Source: Falsiroseomonas stagni DSM 19981
Lineage (GTDB): Bacteria > Pseudomonadota > Alphaproteobacteria > Acetobacterales > Acetobacteraceae
Length of the DNA stretch: 64,000 bases
Assembly (NCBI RefSeq): GCF_900114315.1
Contig: NZ_FOSQ01000001.1
Coordinates: 310,001 to 374,000 of the forward strand
Direction of reading: 5' to 3'
Of the stretch, positions 1 to 7,912 are shown piece after piece. The stretch's first letter is position 1, and each line of letters starts with the position of its first letter. The notes under the pieces were generated by a model that was given only the letters and a program-made list of their open reading frames with translations, was not told where the DNA came from and made no database searches. Both the position numbers and the translations under genes were made by a program.

Positions 1-1
1 G

Positions 2-385
2 GGCGGACGCGTCGATTTCATGATGGACAACATCGCGACGCTGCTGCCGCTGGTGCGGGACGGGCGCCTGCGCGCCCTTGCCGTCTCCACCGCCGATCCC
101 GCCGCCGCGGCGCCCGAACTGCCGACGGTGGCGGCCACGCTGCCGGGATATCACGACGCCAGCTTCAACTACCTGCTGGCCCCCGCGCGCACGCCGCCGG
201 AGGTGATCGCGGTGCTCAACGCCACGGTCAACACCATCCTCGACCAGCCCGCCATGCGCGCGCGGTTCGAGGCACTGGGAATCGAGAAGCTGGGCGGCAC
301 GCCGCAGGCACTGGCCGCCATGGTGCGGGAGGAATCGGATCGCTGGGGCCCGGTGATCCGCCAGGGAGGGATCACCGCCGAATGA
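2..385 (+). CDS. Bug/TctC-family solute receptor, C-terminal part
   Basis: Only the last ~128 codons are in the window; the start lies to the left. The reading frame is open from base 2 and begins GGRVDFMMDN, which aligns with the same segment of the complete receptors at 382, 2125 and 3223 (for example SGRIDFMFAT in the last). It continues with the family pattern LRALAVST and the APARTPPEV segment near the C-terminus. Family knowledge: periplasmic receptors of the tripartite tricarboxylate transporter type that bind organic acids; many copies have no adjacent TctAB membrane genes. Its stop overlaps the next start (ATGA), so the two are translationally coupled. Confidence 0.85.
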   Translation, partial: GGRVDFMMDNIATLLPLVRDGRLRALAVSTADPAAAAPELPTVAATLPGYHDASFNYLLAPARTPPEVIAVLNATVNTILDQPAMRARFEALGIEKLGGTPQALAAMVREESDRWGPVIRQGGITAE

Positions 386-1344
386 GCATCACCCGTCGCG
401 CCGCCATCGCCGCGGCCCTCGCCACGCCTTCCCTTGCATGGGCCCAGGCCTTCCCCAACCGCCCGTTGCGGATGATCTGCCCCTTCGCCGCCGGCGGTTC
501 CGCCGATGCCAGCGCGCGGCAACTCGCGGAGCCGCTTTCCGCGGTGCTCGGCCAGCCCGTGGTGGTGGAGAACCGCCCCGGCGGCGGCGCCACCATCGGC
601 GCGCAGGCCGTGGCGCGGGCGCAGCCGGATGGGCACACGCTGCTCTACGGCACGCCGGGGCCGCAGATCATCAATCCGCACCTCATGCGCAGCGTGCCCT
701 ATGACCCGGAACGGGATTTCGCCCCCGTCGCCGGCTACAAGCGCGCGCCGAACCTGCTGGCGGTGCATCCCGGCCTGCCGGTGCGCAACGTCCAGGAGCT
801 GATCGCGCTGGCAAAGGCGCGGCCCGGCACGCTGACCTTCGCCTCCTCCGGCATCGGATCCTCCTCCCACCTGGCGGGGGAGATGCTGAAATTCCTGGCG
901 CAGATCGACATCACCCATGTGCCCTATCGCGGCACCAGCCAGGCGCTGACGGACCTCATGGGCGGCACGGTCAGCATGGCGCTGGACACGCTCTCCATCC
1001 TGCTGCCGCCGTCGCGTTCGGGTCATCTCCGTGCGCTTGGCGTCACCACGCCGCAGCGTTCCGCGCTGGCGTCCGACCTGCCCGCCTTGGCGGAAACGCT
1101 GCCGGGCTTCGATGCCGCGCCGTTCAACTACATCGCCACCACCGGCGGCACGCCGGCGCCCATCGTCGCGCGGCTCAACCAGGCCGTGGTCGGCATCCTC
1201 AACGACCCTGCCTACCGCGCCCGCATGGAAGCGCTGGGCGAGGAAGCCACGCCCTCCACGCCGGAGGAGCTGGCGGCGACCATCCGCGCGGAAAGCGCGC
1301 GGTGGAAACAGGTGATCGAGGCAGCGGGGATTCGCGCGGAATGA
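382..1344 (+). CDS. Bug/TctC-family tripartite tricarboxylate transporter receptor
   Basis: 320 residues, the usual family length. A short N-terminal signal peptide (SITRRAAIAAALATPSLAWAQ, probably cut after AWA) precedes the mature start FPNRPLRMICPFAAGGSAD, which carries the ligand-binding loop PFAAGGSAD. Further family marks are ENRPGGGATIGA, VPYRGTSQALTDLMGG and a C-terminal WKQVIEAAGI helix. It is expected in the periplasm, binding an unidentified carboxylate. It overlaps the receptor upstream and the enoyl-CoA hydratase downstream by 4 bases, so the receptor and the CoA enzyme are probably made from one message. No TctA or TctB gene is visible nearby. Confidence 0.9.
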   Translation: MSITRRAAIAAALATPSLAWAQAFPNRPLRMICPFAAGGSADASARQLAEPLSAVLGQPVVVENRPGGGATIGAQAVARAQPDGHTLLYGTPGPQIINPHLMRSVPYDPERDFAPVAGYKRAPNLLAVHPGLPVRNVQELIALAKARPGTLTFASSGIGSSSHLAGEMLKFLAQIDITHVPYRGTSQALTDLMGGTVSMALDTLSILLPPSRSGHLRALGVTTPQRSALASDLPALAETLPGFDAAPFNYIATTGGTPAPIVARLNQAVVGILNDPAYRARMEALGEEATPSTPEELAATIRAESARWKQVIEAAGIRAE

Positions 1345-2120
1345 GCACGCCTTACGAGACTCTGACTCTGGAGGTGGCGGACTACGTCGCCACCGTCACG
1401 CTCAACCGCCCGCCGGTGAATGCGATGAACCTCGCCATGCGGCAGGAGATCGTGCGCGCCTTCGACGAATTGCATGACCGCGACGATGTCCGCGCCGTGG
1501 TGCTGACCGCGAACGGCAAGGCTTTCTGCGCCGGCGCGGACCTCAAGGAACGCCCGAACATCGCCGGCGAGCCCGGCGCCTATCCCCGCCACAACCGCCT
1601 GACGCGCGCCGTCTTCGACAGCGTGATGGAATGCGGCAAGCCGGTGATCGCGGCCGTCAACGGCCTCGGCATCGGCGCGGGCTGCGTGCTGGCGCTCTGC
1701 GCCGACATCATCCTGGTGGCGGAGGAAAGCTACCTGGCGATGACGGAGGTCGATGTCGGCCTGGCCGGCGGCGTGCGCCATGTGCTGCGCCATCTCGGCC
1801 AGTCCGATGCGCGCCTCATGATCTACACCGCGCGCCGCTTCACCGGCCCCGATCTGCTGCGCATGGGCGCGGCCTCCCTCTGCCTGCCGCGCGACGCGCT
1901 GCTGGCGGAGGCCCAGAAGATCGGGCGGGAGATCGCGGGCAAGGTGCCGCTCGCCGTCCAGGCCGCGAAGAAGAGCTTCCAGGTCACCGAATACATGCCG
2001 CTGCATGAGGGCTACCGCTTCGAGCAGTCGCAGACCGTGGCGCTGGCCTCCACCGAGGATACGCAGGAAGCCTGGAAGGCCTTCGCCGAGAAGCGGAAGC
2101 CCATCTTCAAGGGACGCTGA
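1341..2120 (+). CDS. Enoyl-CoA hydratase/isomerase (crotonase) family
   Basis: 259 residues. Crotonase landmarks are LNRPPVNAMN near residue 20, the oxyanion-hole segment KAFCAGADLKE near residue 55, and AVNGLGIGAGCVLALCADI followed by the acidic segment TEVDVGLAGG. The start at 1341 overlaps the preceding stop (ATGA) and fits the family N-terminus; an in-frame start 39 bases upstream would add non-conserved residues. It is expected to act in the cytoplasm on a short-chain or branched acyl-CoA. The substrate cannot be read from sequence. It sits between two receptor genes, suggesting uptake and CoA-dependent catabolism of a carboxylic acid. Confidence 0.88.
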   Translation: MSTPYETLTLEVADYVATVTLNRPPVNAMNLAMRQEIVRAFDELHDRDDVRAVVLTANGKAFCAGADLKERPNIAGEPGAYPRHNRLTRAVFDSVMECGKPVIAAVNGLGIGAGCVLALCADIILVAEESYLAMTEVDVGLAGGVRHVLRHLGQSDARLMIYTARRFTGPDLLRMGAASLCLPRDALLAEAQKIGREIAGKVPLAVQAAKKSFQVTEYMPLHEGYRFEQSQTVALASTEDTQEAWKAFAEKRKPIFKGR

Positions 2121-2124
2121 GACC

Positions 2125-3087
2125 ATGCAACGCCGCGCGCTTCTCGCCACGCCCCTTCTGCTGCCCGCTCTGGCGCGTGCCCAGGAATCCTGGCCGCAGC
2201 GCGCGGTCTCCCTCGTGGTGCCCTTCGCCCCCGGCGGCCCGGTGGACAATGTTGCCCGCCCGGCGGCGGAGGGGCTGCGTCGTCGCCTCGGCCAGCCCGT
2301 GGTGGTGGAGAACCGCGCGGGCGCGGGCGGCGTCGTCGGCGCGCGCTACGTCGCCGCCGCCAGGCCCGATGGCTATACGCTGCTCGTCGGCTCCTCCGGC
2401 CCGCTGGTCATCGCGCCCGCGGCGGGCGGCGCCAGCGCGCCGGACCTGCTGAACGCCCTCGCCCCCGTCGCGCTGATCGCGGACAGCCCGCAGATCCTGG
2501 TCGTCACGCCGAACCTGCCGGCCCGCAGCCTCGCCGAATTCGTGGCCCTCGCGAAGGCGCGGCCGGGCGAGATCAACATGGGCTCCGCCGGCATCGGCAC
2601 CACGCCGCACCTGGCGGCCGAACTGCTCGGCCAGCTCGCCGGCATCCGGCTGGAACACGTGCCCTATCGCGGCACGGGCGCGGCGCTGCCCGATCTGATG
2701 GGCGGGAAGATCGAGGCGCTGTTCGGCGACATCTCCGCGGTGCTGAACCTGGTCGAGAATGGCCGCCTTCGTGCGCTGGCCACGACGGCGCCGCGGCGCT
2801 CCCCCCTCGTCCCCGCCATCCCGACCACGGCGGAGGAAGGCTTTCCCCAGTTGGTCGTCCGCAACTTCCAGGCCCTGCTGGCGCCCGCCGGCACGCCACG
2901 GCCCGTGCTGGACCGCATCGCAGCCGCGCTCAACGAAGCGCTGGCCGAGGAGGCCGTCCGCGGCGCGCTCGCCCGCCAGGGGGCCGAGCCCGCCGCCAGC
3001 AACCCGGAGCATCTCGCGGAATACCTCGCCCAGGAACGCGCGACCTGGACGCCGGTGATCCGCGCCATCGGCCTGCGCCTGGATTGA
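2125..3087 (+). CDS. Bug/TctC-family solute receptor
   Basis: 320 residues. Signal peptide QRRALLATPLLLPALARAQ, then the family start WPQRAVSLVVPFAPGGPVDN with binding loop PFAPGGP. ENRAGAGGVVGARYVAAARPDGY, VPYRGTGAALPDLMGG and APAGTPRPVLDRIAAALNEAL follow the family order. The start was chosen because the signal peptide begins there; the open frame extends 40 codons upstream into the crotonase gene. It lies 4 bases after the crotonase stop. Ligand unknown. Confidence 0.9.
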   Translation: MQRRALLATPLLLPALARAQESWPQRAVSLVVPFAPGGPVDNVARPAAEGLRRRLGQPVVVENRAGAGGVVGARYVAAARPDGYTLLVGSSGPLVIAPAAGGASAPDLLNALAPVALIADSPQILVVTPNLPARSLAEFVALAKARPGEINMGSAGIGTTPHLAAELLGQLAGIRLEHVPYRGTGAALPDLMGGKIEALFGDISAVLNLVENGRLRALATTAPRRSPLVPAIPTTAEEGFPQLVVRNFQALLAPAGTPRPVLDRIAAALNEALAEEAVRGALARQGAEPAASNPEHLAEYLAQERATWTPVIRAIGLRLD

Positions 3088-3222
3088 CGCCATCCGGATT
3101 GATGCACGAAACAGCACGGCCCGCGCATTCTTTCCATTTGTCGCATGGGCCGCCCTGGGACAGGATGCGCCGCTTTGAATGAGGCGGCAGAACGACCGCC
3201 CGACGGGAGAATAGAACGGACC

Positions 3223-4194
3223 ATGAAGATCGCACGGCGCGCCCTGATCGCCTTGCCCCTGCTAGCGGTCCCTGGCCTTGCCCGCGCGCAGGCCGCGCCC
3301 TGGCCGAACCGGCCCGTGCGCATCGTCGTGGCCTTCACGCCCGGCGGCACCACGGACATCATCGCGCGCCTGGTCGGCGCCCACCTCTCGGAAATGTGGG
3401 GCCAGTCCGTCGTCATCGACAACCGCCCGGGCGCCGGCGGCAATATCGGGACCGAGCATGTCGTCCGCTCCGCCCCCGATGGCTACACCATCATGGTGGG
3501 CTCCGTCGGGCCGCTGGCGGTGAACCAGTCCCTCGTCCGCAACATGCCCTATGACACGCTGCGCGACCTGGCGCCGATCACGCTGCTGGCGGGGGTGCCG
3601 AACATCCTCGTGGTGGCGCCGAACCACCCCGCCCGCGATGTCGCCGGCCTGATCGCGGAGGCGAAGCGCCGGCCCGGGCAGTTGTCCTATGGATCGACGG
3701 GCGTCGGCACCTCCTCCCACCTCTCGGGCGTCATGCTGGACCAGATGGCGGGCATCCGGACGGAGCACGTGCCCTATCGTGGCGCCGTCGCGCTGAACGA
3801 TTTGCTGTCGGGCCGCATCGACTTCATGTTCGCCACCATCCCCTCCGTCATGGAACAGATCCGCGGCAACCGCCTGCGGCCGCTCGCCGTCTCCTCCACC
3901 CAGCGGTCGCGGTCGAACCCGGATGTGCCGACGATGGTCGAACTCGGCTTCCCCGAATTCGACGCATCCTCCTGGTTCGGCATGGTGGCGCCGGCCCGCA
4001 CGCCGCCCGAGATCATCCGCAAGATCGCGGATGACAGTCACGCGGCGTTGCGCGTGCCCGCCATCGAACGCACCATGATCGAACAGGGCGCCGACCCCGT
4101 GGGCAATGGCCCGGAAGCCTTCGGCACCTTCATCGCCCATGAGATCAGGCGGTGGTCCGCCATCGTCCGCGCCTCCGGCGCATCGCCCGAATAA
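3223..4194 (+). CDS. Bug/TctC-family solute receptor
   Basis: 323 residues, with signal peptide KIARRALIALPLLAVPGLARAQA and mature start WPNRPVRIVVAFTPGGTTDI. It has the family marks IDNRPGAGGNIGTEHV, VPYRGAVALNDLLSG and APARTPPEIIRKIADDS. The start is the ATG directly before the signal peptide. It is separated from the previous receptor by 135 bases and so probably has its own promoter. The class II aldolase gene follows 18 bases later, so receptor and aldolase are probably co-transcribed. Ligand unknown. Confidence 0.9.
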   Translation: MKIARRALIALPLLAVPGLARAQAAPWPNRPVRIVVAFTPGGTTDIIARLVGAHLSEMWGQSVVIDNRPGAGGNIGTEHVVRSAPDGYTIMVGSVGPLAVNQSLVRNMPYDTLRDLAPITLLAGVPNILVVAPNHPARDVAGLIAEAKRRPGQLSYGSTGVGTSSHLSGVMLDQMAGIRTEHVPYRGAVALNDLLSGRIDFMFATIPSVMEQIRGNRLRPLAVSSTQRSRSNPDVPTMVELGFPEFDASSWFGMVAPARTPPEIIRKIADDSHAALRVPAIERTMIEQGADPVGNGPEAFGTFIAHEIRRWSAIVRASGASPE

Positions 4195-4212
4195 GACCCG
4201 AGGAACCGACCC

Positions 4213-5010
4213 ATGCCCGACAGCGCCGCCGAACGCTTCCAGATCCCCTCCATGCGCGACCGCGTCTCGCCAGAGGAATGGCAGGCCCGCATCGACCTCG
4301 CCGCCTGCTACCGCCTGACGGACCTCTACGGCATGTCCGACATGGCCGCGAACCACATTTCTGTTCGAGTGCCCGGTGAGGATGGCGCCTTCCTCATCAA
4401 CGCCTATGGGATGCTCTATGAGGAGATCACCGCGTCGTCGCTCGTGAAGATCGACGTGCATGGCAACGTGCTGGCGAAGCCCGAATTCCCGGGCGGCCTC
4501 TCCTACGGCGTCAACCGCGCGGGCTTCGTCATCCATGGCGCGATCCATGAGGCGAAGCACGAGATCGCCTGCGTCATCCACACCCATACCTGGCCGGGCA
4601 TGGCCGTCTCCTCACTGGAATGCGGCCTGCTGCCGATGAACCAGACCTCCATGCGCTTCGCGAAGATCGGCTACCACGACTATGAAGGCGTGGTGCTGGA
4701 CCTGGAGATGCAGGAACGCCTGGTCCGCGACCTCGGCGACAACAACGCGCTGATCCTGCGCAACCACGGGCTGCTGACCATCGGCAAGTCGGTCGGCGAG
4801 GCCTTCAACGCCATGCACCGGCTGGAACTCTCCTGCCGCGCGCAGCTGGCCGCGCAGGCGACCGGGCAGAAGCTGGTGGAGGTGCCGCAGGCCGTGGTGG
4901 ATGCCACCTGGAACAACTACCAGCCCGGCACGCGCCGCCCCTATGGCGTGATGGAATGGCCGGCGCTGCTGCGGAAGCTGGACCGGATCGACCCGTCCTA
5001 CCGCGACTGA
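4213..5010 (+). CDS. Class II aldolase/adducin family protein
   Basis: 265 residues. Family signatures are the substrate-loop segment SDMAANHISVRVPG near residue 45, the zinc-site motif HTHTWPGMAVSS (about residues 124-135) and LRNHGLLTIGKSVGEAF with the third metal histidine. Such proteins are zinc aldolases, epimerases or decarboxylases for sugar phosphates and hydroxy acids, plus many of unknown substrate. It follows a solute receptor and precedes a dihydroxyphthalate-decarboxylase-like gene, so a role in catabolism of an imported acid is the best inference. A specific enzyme name is not supported. Confidence 0.85.
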   Translation: MPDSAAERFQIPSMRDRVSPEEWQARIDLAACYRLTDLYGMSDMAANHISVRVPGEDGAFLINAYGMLYEEITASSLVKIDVHGNVLAKPEFPGGLSYGVNRAGFVIHGAIHEAKHEIACVIHTHTWPGMAVSSLECGLLPMNQTSMRFAKIGYHDYEGVVLDLEMQERLVRDLGDNNALILRNHGLLTIGKSVGEAFNAMHRLELSCRAQLAAQATGQKLVEVPQAVVDATWNNYQPGTRRPYGVMEWPALLRKLDRIDPSYRD

Positions 5011-5062
5011 ACCCTCGCCGCCGCCACCGAGAGAACGCCGCCCGGGCAACCCCCGGGTGGCG

Positions 5063-5920
5063 ATGAGGATCGCCTTGACCCTGTCCACGCTGCGCGCCGC
5101 CATCGGCGCCTATCCCGAAACGGCTGCGCTGCTGGAAGGCCGCGTGGGGTCGGACCTGCTGGCGCTGGACAACATCCGCCACACCCCGCCCAGCAAGGCC
5201 TTCCCGGCGATGGTGCGGCAATCCGCCTTCGAGGTCAGCGAGATGGCGATCGCCACCTTCCTGATGGCCAAGGCCTATGGCAAGCCGATGGTCCTGCTGC
5301 CCGTCGTGCTGGCCGAACGCGCGCAGGAATCCGCACTGCTGACCGCCATCGATGGCCCGGTCCGCGGCCCTGCCGACCTCTCCGGCGCGCATATCGCGGT
5401 GCGGGCCTACAGCCAGACCACGGGGATGTGGCTGCGCGGCAGCCTCGCGGAGTTCCACGGCATCCGTGCCGACGCCCAGCGCTGGACGACCTTCGAGGAC
5501 GCGCATGTCCCCGAATTCATGGATCCACCCTGGGTCACGCGCGGCACCGCCGCGCAGGACCTGCTGGCCATGACACGATCGGGAGAGGCCGCGGCCGGCA
5601 TCTTCGGCAATGACCTGCCGACGGGACTGCGCACCGTCTTCCCGGATCCCGAGGCCGCCGGCGCGCAATTCCGCGACCGCCACGGCTTCATCCCCGTCAA
5701 CCACCTGGTGGTGGTGCGGCGGGATGTGGCGGATGCCCGCCCGGAACTGCTGGTGGAACTCATGCGGATGCTCGCCGCATCCGGCGCGCGCATGCACACG
5801 CGCGAGACCCTTCGGCCCGCCTTGGCGCTGGCCATCCGGTACTGCACGGAACAGGGAATGATGCCGCGGCCGCTCTCGGTGGAGGAGGCCTGGGAAGGCC
5901 TGCCGGCGGCGATCCCGTAG
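5063..5920 (+). CDS. 4,5-dihydroxyphthalate decarboxylase-like / periplasmic-binding-fold protein
   Basis: 285 residues. The combination FEVSEMAIATFLMAKAYGKP, VRAYSQTTGMWLRG and the DLPTGLRTVFPDPEAA segment resembles the Pht5 group, which uses a substrate-binding-protein fold, and related ABC receptors. There is no signal peptide, favouring a cytoplasmic enzyme. Start choice: ATG at 5063; an in-frame GTG lies 6 bases upstream, and neither has a convincing ribosome site. It is the last gene of the block and converges on a cytochrome gene. Family identity is by recall of motifs, so the reaction is tentative. Confidence 0.6.
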   Translation: MRIALTLSTLRAAIGAYPETAALLEGRVGSDLLALDNIRHTPPSKAFPAMVRQSAFEVSEMAIATFLMAKAYGKPMVLLPVVLAERAQESALLTAIDGPVRGPADLSGAHIAVRAYSQTTGMWLRGSLAEFHGIRADAQRWTTFEDAHVPEFMDPPWVTRGTAAQDLLAMTRSGEAAAGIFGNDLPTGLRTVFPDPEAAGAQFRDRHGFIPVNHLVVVRRDVADARPELLVELMRMLAASGARMHTRETLRPALALAIRYCTEQGMMPRPLSVEEAWEGLPAAIP

Positions 5921-5926
5921 GGAAGG

Positions 5927-5956
5927 GGGCGGCGGCCGGTCTACCGGCCACCGCCC
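5927..5956. terminator. Bidirectional hairpin between convergent genes
   Basis: GGGCGG-C-GGCCGG, loop TCTA, CCGGCC-A-CCGCCC: two 6-bp stem blocks separated by one mismatch. It lies between the stop of the decarboxylase-like gene (+) and the stop of the cytochrome c gene (-), the expected place for a shared terminator. There is no clear T-run on either strand. Confidence 0.6.
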
Positions 5957-5962
5957 ACCCGG

Positions 5963-6337
5963 TCAGCCCTGGGTCTTCAGGTAGGCGATCAGGTCGTTCA
6001 GCTGCTGCTCGTTCCGGATACCCGGGAAGGACATGCTGCCGCGGGGCAGGAGATCCTTCGGGTTGCCGATGTAGCGGCGGAGGTTTTCCTCGGTCCAGGT
6101 CTGGCCCGCGCGCCATTCCTGCATGTTGGCGGAATAGCGGAAGCCCTCGATCGAGCCCGCCGCGCGGCCGACGATGCCGTGCAGGTTGGGGCCGACGCCG
6201 TTCCGGCCGCCGGCATCGATGGTGTGGCAGGCACGGCACTGGTTGAACACGCGGGCACCGGCCGCGGCATCCTGCGCCTGGGCGGCGAAGGGAGCGAAGG
6301 CAAGGGCCGTCACCATGGCCAGAGTCAGATGTCGCAT
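5963..6337 (-). CDS. Small soluble class I cytochrome c
   Basis: 124 residues. A Sec signal peptide (HLTLAMVTALAFAPFAAQAQ) is followed by the heme motif C34-R-A-C-H38 and a candidate distal ligand Met102 in GSMSFPGI. This is the layout of a monoheme c2/c552-like electron carrier in the periplasm. It lies just left of the photosynthesis cluster, convergent with the catabolic block. A role as electron donor to the tetraheme PufC or as a respiratory carrier is possible, but only the location suggests the former. Confidence 0.85.
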   Translation of the reverse strand: MRHLTLAMVTALAFAPFAAQAQDAAAGARVFNQCRACHTIDAGGRNGVGPNLHGIVGRAAGSIEGFRYSANMQEWRAGQTWTEENLRRYIGNPKDLLPRGSMSFPGIRNEQQLNDLIAYLKTQG

Positions 6338-6556
6338 TCCAGCGATCCTCCTTGAACGTGTCTCGTCGAAACGGCCCCGCCGCGGGCGTCTTCAGGCGCG
6401 GCGCAGGTTGAACGAGCCTCAACGCTTATGGCGTCTTTCCCGCCCGGCGCAAGGTGGCGCCAGCAGCGGAGGGCGCAACCCTCCCAGCGCATGAAACTGC
6501 CTTCAGGTTGCCGCCACACGCGCTACGATTGCGTGCTGAAGGGCAGGGATGCGCGC

Positions 6557-6823
6557 ATGGCTGAATTCTTCGCCACCGGCCACGTCGCCGACCTGGTGCT
6601 GCTGGTGCTGGTGCTGGAGGCGGCGCTGCTGGTGGTCTGGCACCGCCGCACCGGCCGCGGCCTGGCGCCCGCCGCCGTGCTGGGCCTGGCCCTGCCGGGC
6701 GTGGCCCTGGTGCTGGCGCTGCGGGCCGCCCTGGTGGGCGCGGGCTGGCCCTGGGTGGCGATGGCGCTCACGGGCGCCTTCGCCGCGCATCTCCTCGACC
6801 TCTGGCTGCGGGTTCGCCGCTGA
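6557..6823 (+). CDS. Small hydrophobic membrane protein, function unknown
   Basis: 88 residues starting MAEFFATGHVAD, with about three hydrophobic segments (residues ~9-25, ~37-55 and ~58-80) and an arginine-rich C-terminus (LWLRVRR), consistent with an inner-membrane protein. The frame is open further upstream, but those residues are Arg/Gln-rich and unlike a protein start. No family recognised. It converges on hemC with an 8-base gap. Coding status rests on length, hydrophobic pattern and lack of an alternative gene here. Confidence 0.5.
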   Translation: MAEFFATGHVADLVLLVLVLEAALLVVWHRRTGRGLAPAAVLGLALPGVALVLALRAALVGAGWPWVAMALTGAFAAHLLDLWLRVRR

Positions 6824-6831
6824 ACCGCCGG

Positions 6832-7872
6832 TCAGCCGAAGATGTCGGCCGGGCTGTCCCGCCGCAGGCTTTCGCCCAGCTCGCGGCCCATCGCCGCCGC
6901 ATCCGCCTTGGCACCCCAGAGCTTCCGCTTCAGCAGGAAGGACCCATCCGCCCGCGCCACGAGGCCGGTCAGTAGCAATTGCCCATCCGGCATCACCTGT
7001 GCATGGCCCCCGATCGGCGTGCGGCACGACCCGTCGAGCGAGCCCAGCAGCGCGCGCTCCGCCGCGCTGACGGAGGCAGCCTCCCCATCCTCGATGGCGG
7101 AGAGCAGTTCGCGCAGTTCCACGTCATCGGCGCGGACGGTGACGCCGACGATGCCCTGGCAGGCCGCCGGCACCATCGTCTCCGCGTCCAGCACCACCGC
7201 GGCCTCATGCGCCATTTCCAGCCGCTTGAGGCCCGCGATGGCGAGCAGCGACGCCTGCGGCCCGCCTTCCGCCCGCACCTTGGAAAGCCGGGACTGCACG
7301 CTGCCGCGGATGATCTCCACCTGCAGGTCGGGGCGCGCATGCAGCAGCTGGCTCTGCCGGCGGACGGAGGCCGTGCCGATCAGCGCGCCGCGCGGCAGGC
7401 AGGCATAGGGATCGTCGCGATCGACGCCGGCGCAATCGGGGCCGGTGACGATGGCATCGCGGCTGTCCTCCCGCTTCAGCGCGCAGGCCAGGACGATGCC
7501 GGGCGGCAGCTCCGTCTCCAGGTCCTTCATGCTGTGCACGGCAAAATCCACGCGGCCATCGAGCAGCGCCTCATGGATCTCCTTCGCGAAGAGACCCTTC
7601 CCGCCGATATCGGCCAGGCGCTTGTCCTGGATCTTGTCGCCGCTGGTGGCGATGACGCATTCCTCGAAGGCCTTCACCTCCCGCAGCAGCGGGCAGACCT
7701 TGGTGATGAGTTCGAGGAAATGCCGCGTCTGCCACAGTGCCAGCGGCGATCCCCGCGTGCCGACCTTCAGCGGCAGGGTGCGCGTGGACTGCCGGTGATG
7801 GGGCGAATGCCCGTGCATGGCACCGCGGTGGCGGTGGCCCTCGGTGGATTGGTCGAGTGATGACAGCAGCAT
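6832..7872 (-). CDS. hemC: Hydroxymethylbilane synthase (porphobilinogen deaminase)
   Basis: 346 residues if the ATG at 7872 is used; a shorter form from ATG 7818 is possible. The conserved N-terminus VGTRGSPLALWQT begins about 40 residues in, so there is a His-rich N-terminal extension (HRHRGAMHGHSPHH). Family marks include HSMKDLETELP, GTASVRRQSQLL and RGSVQSRLSKV. The cofactor cysteine is in GSLDGSCRTPIGGHA. It polymerises four porphobilinogens to hydroxymethylbilane for heme and bacteriochlorophyll. It follows bchP on the same strand after 40 bases, so it may be transcribed with the leftward PGC operon, an unusual linkage. Confidence 0.95.
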   Translation of the reverse strand: MLLSSLDQSTEGHRHRGAMHGHSPHHRQSTRTLPLKVGTRGSPLALWQTRHFLELITKVCPLLREVKAFEECVIATSGDKIQDKRLADIGGKGLFAKEIHEALLDGRVDFAVHSMKDLETELPPGIVLACALKREDSRDAIVTGPDCAGVDRDDPYACLPRGALIGTASVRRQSQLLHARPDLQVEIIRGSVQSRLSKVRAEGGPQASLLAIAGLKRLEMAHEAAVVLDAETMVPAACQGIVGVTVRADDVELRELLSAIEDGEAASVSAAERALLGSLDGSCRTPIGGHAQVMPDGQLLLTGLVARADGSFLLKRKLWGAKADAAAMGRELGESLRRDSPADIFG

Positions 7873-7912
7873 GCTCAGGCGTCTCCGCGCGCGGGGAGGA
7901 GGAGGAGGTGCG

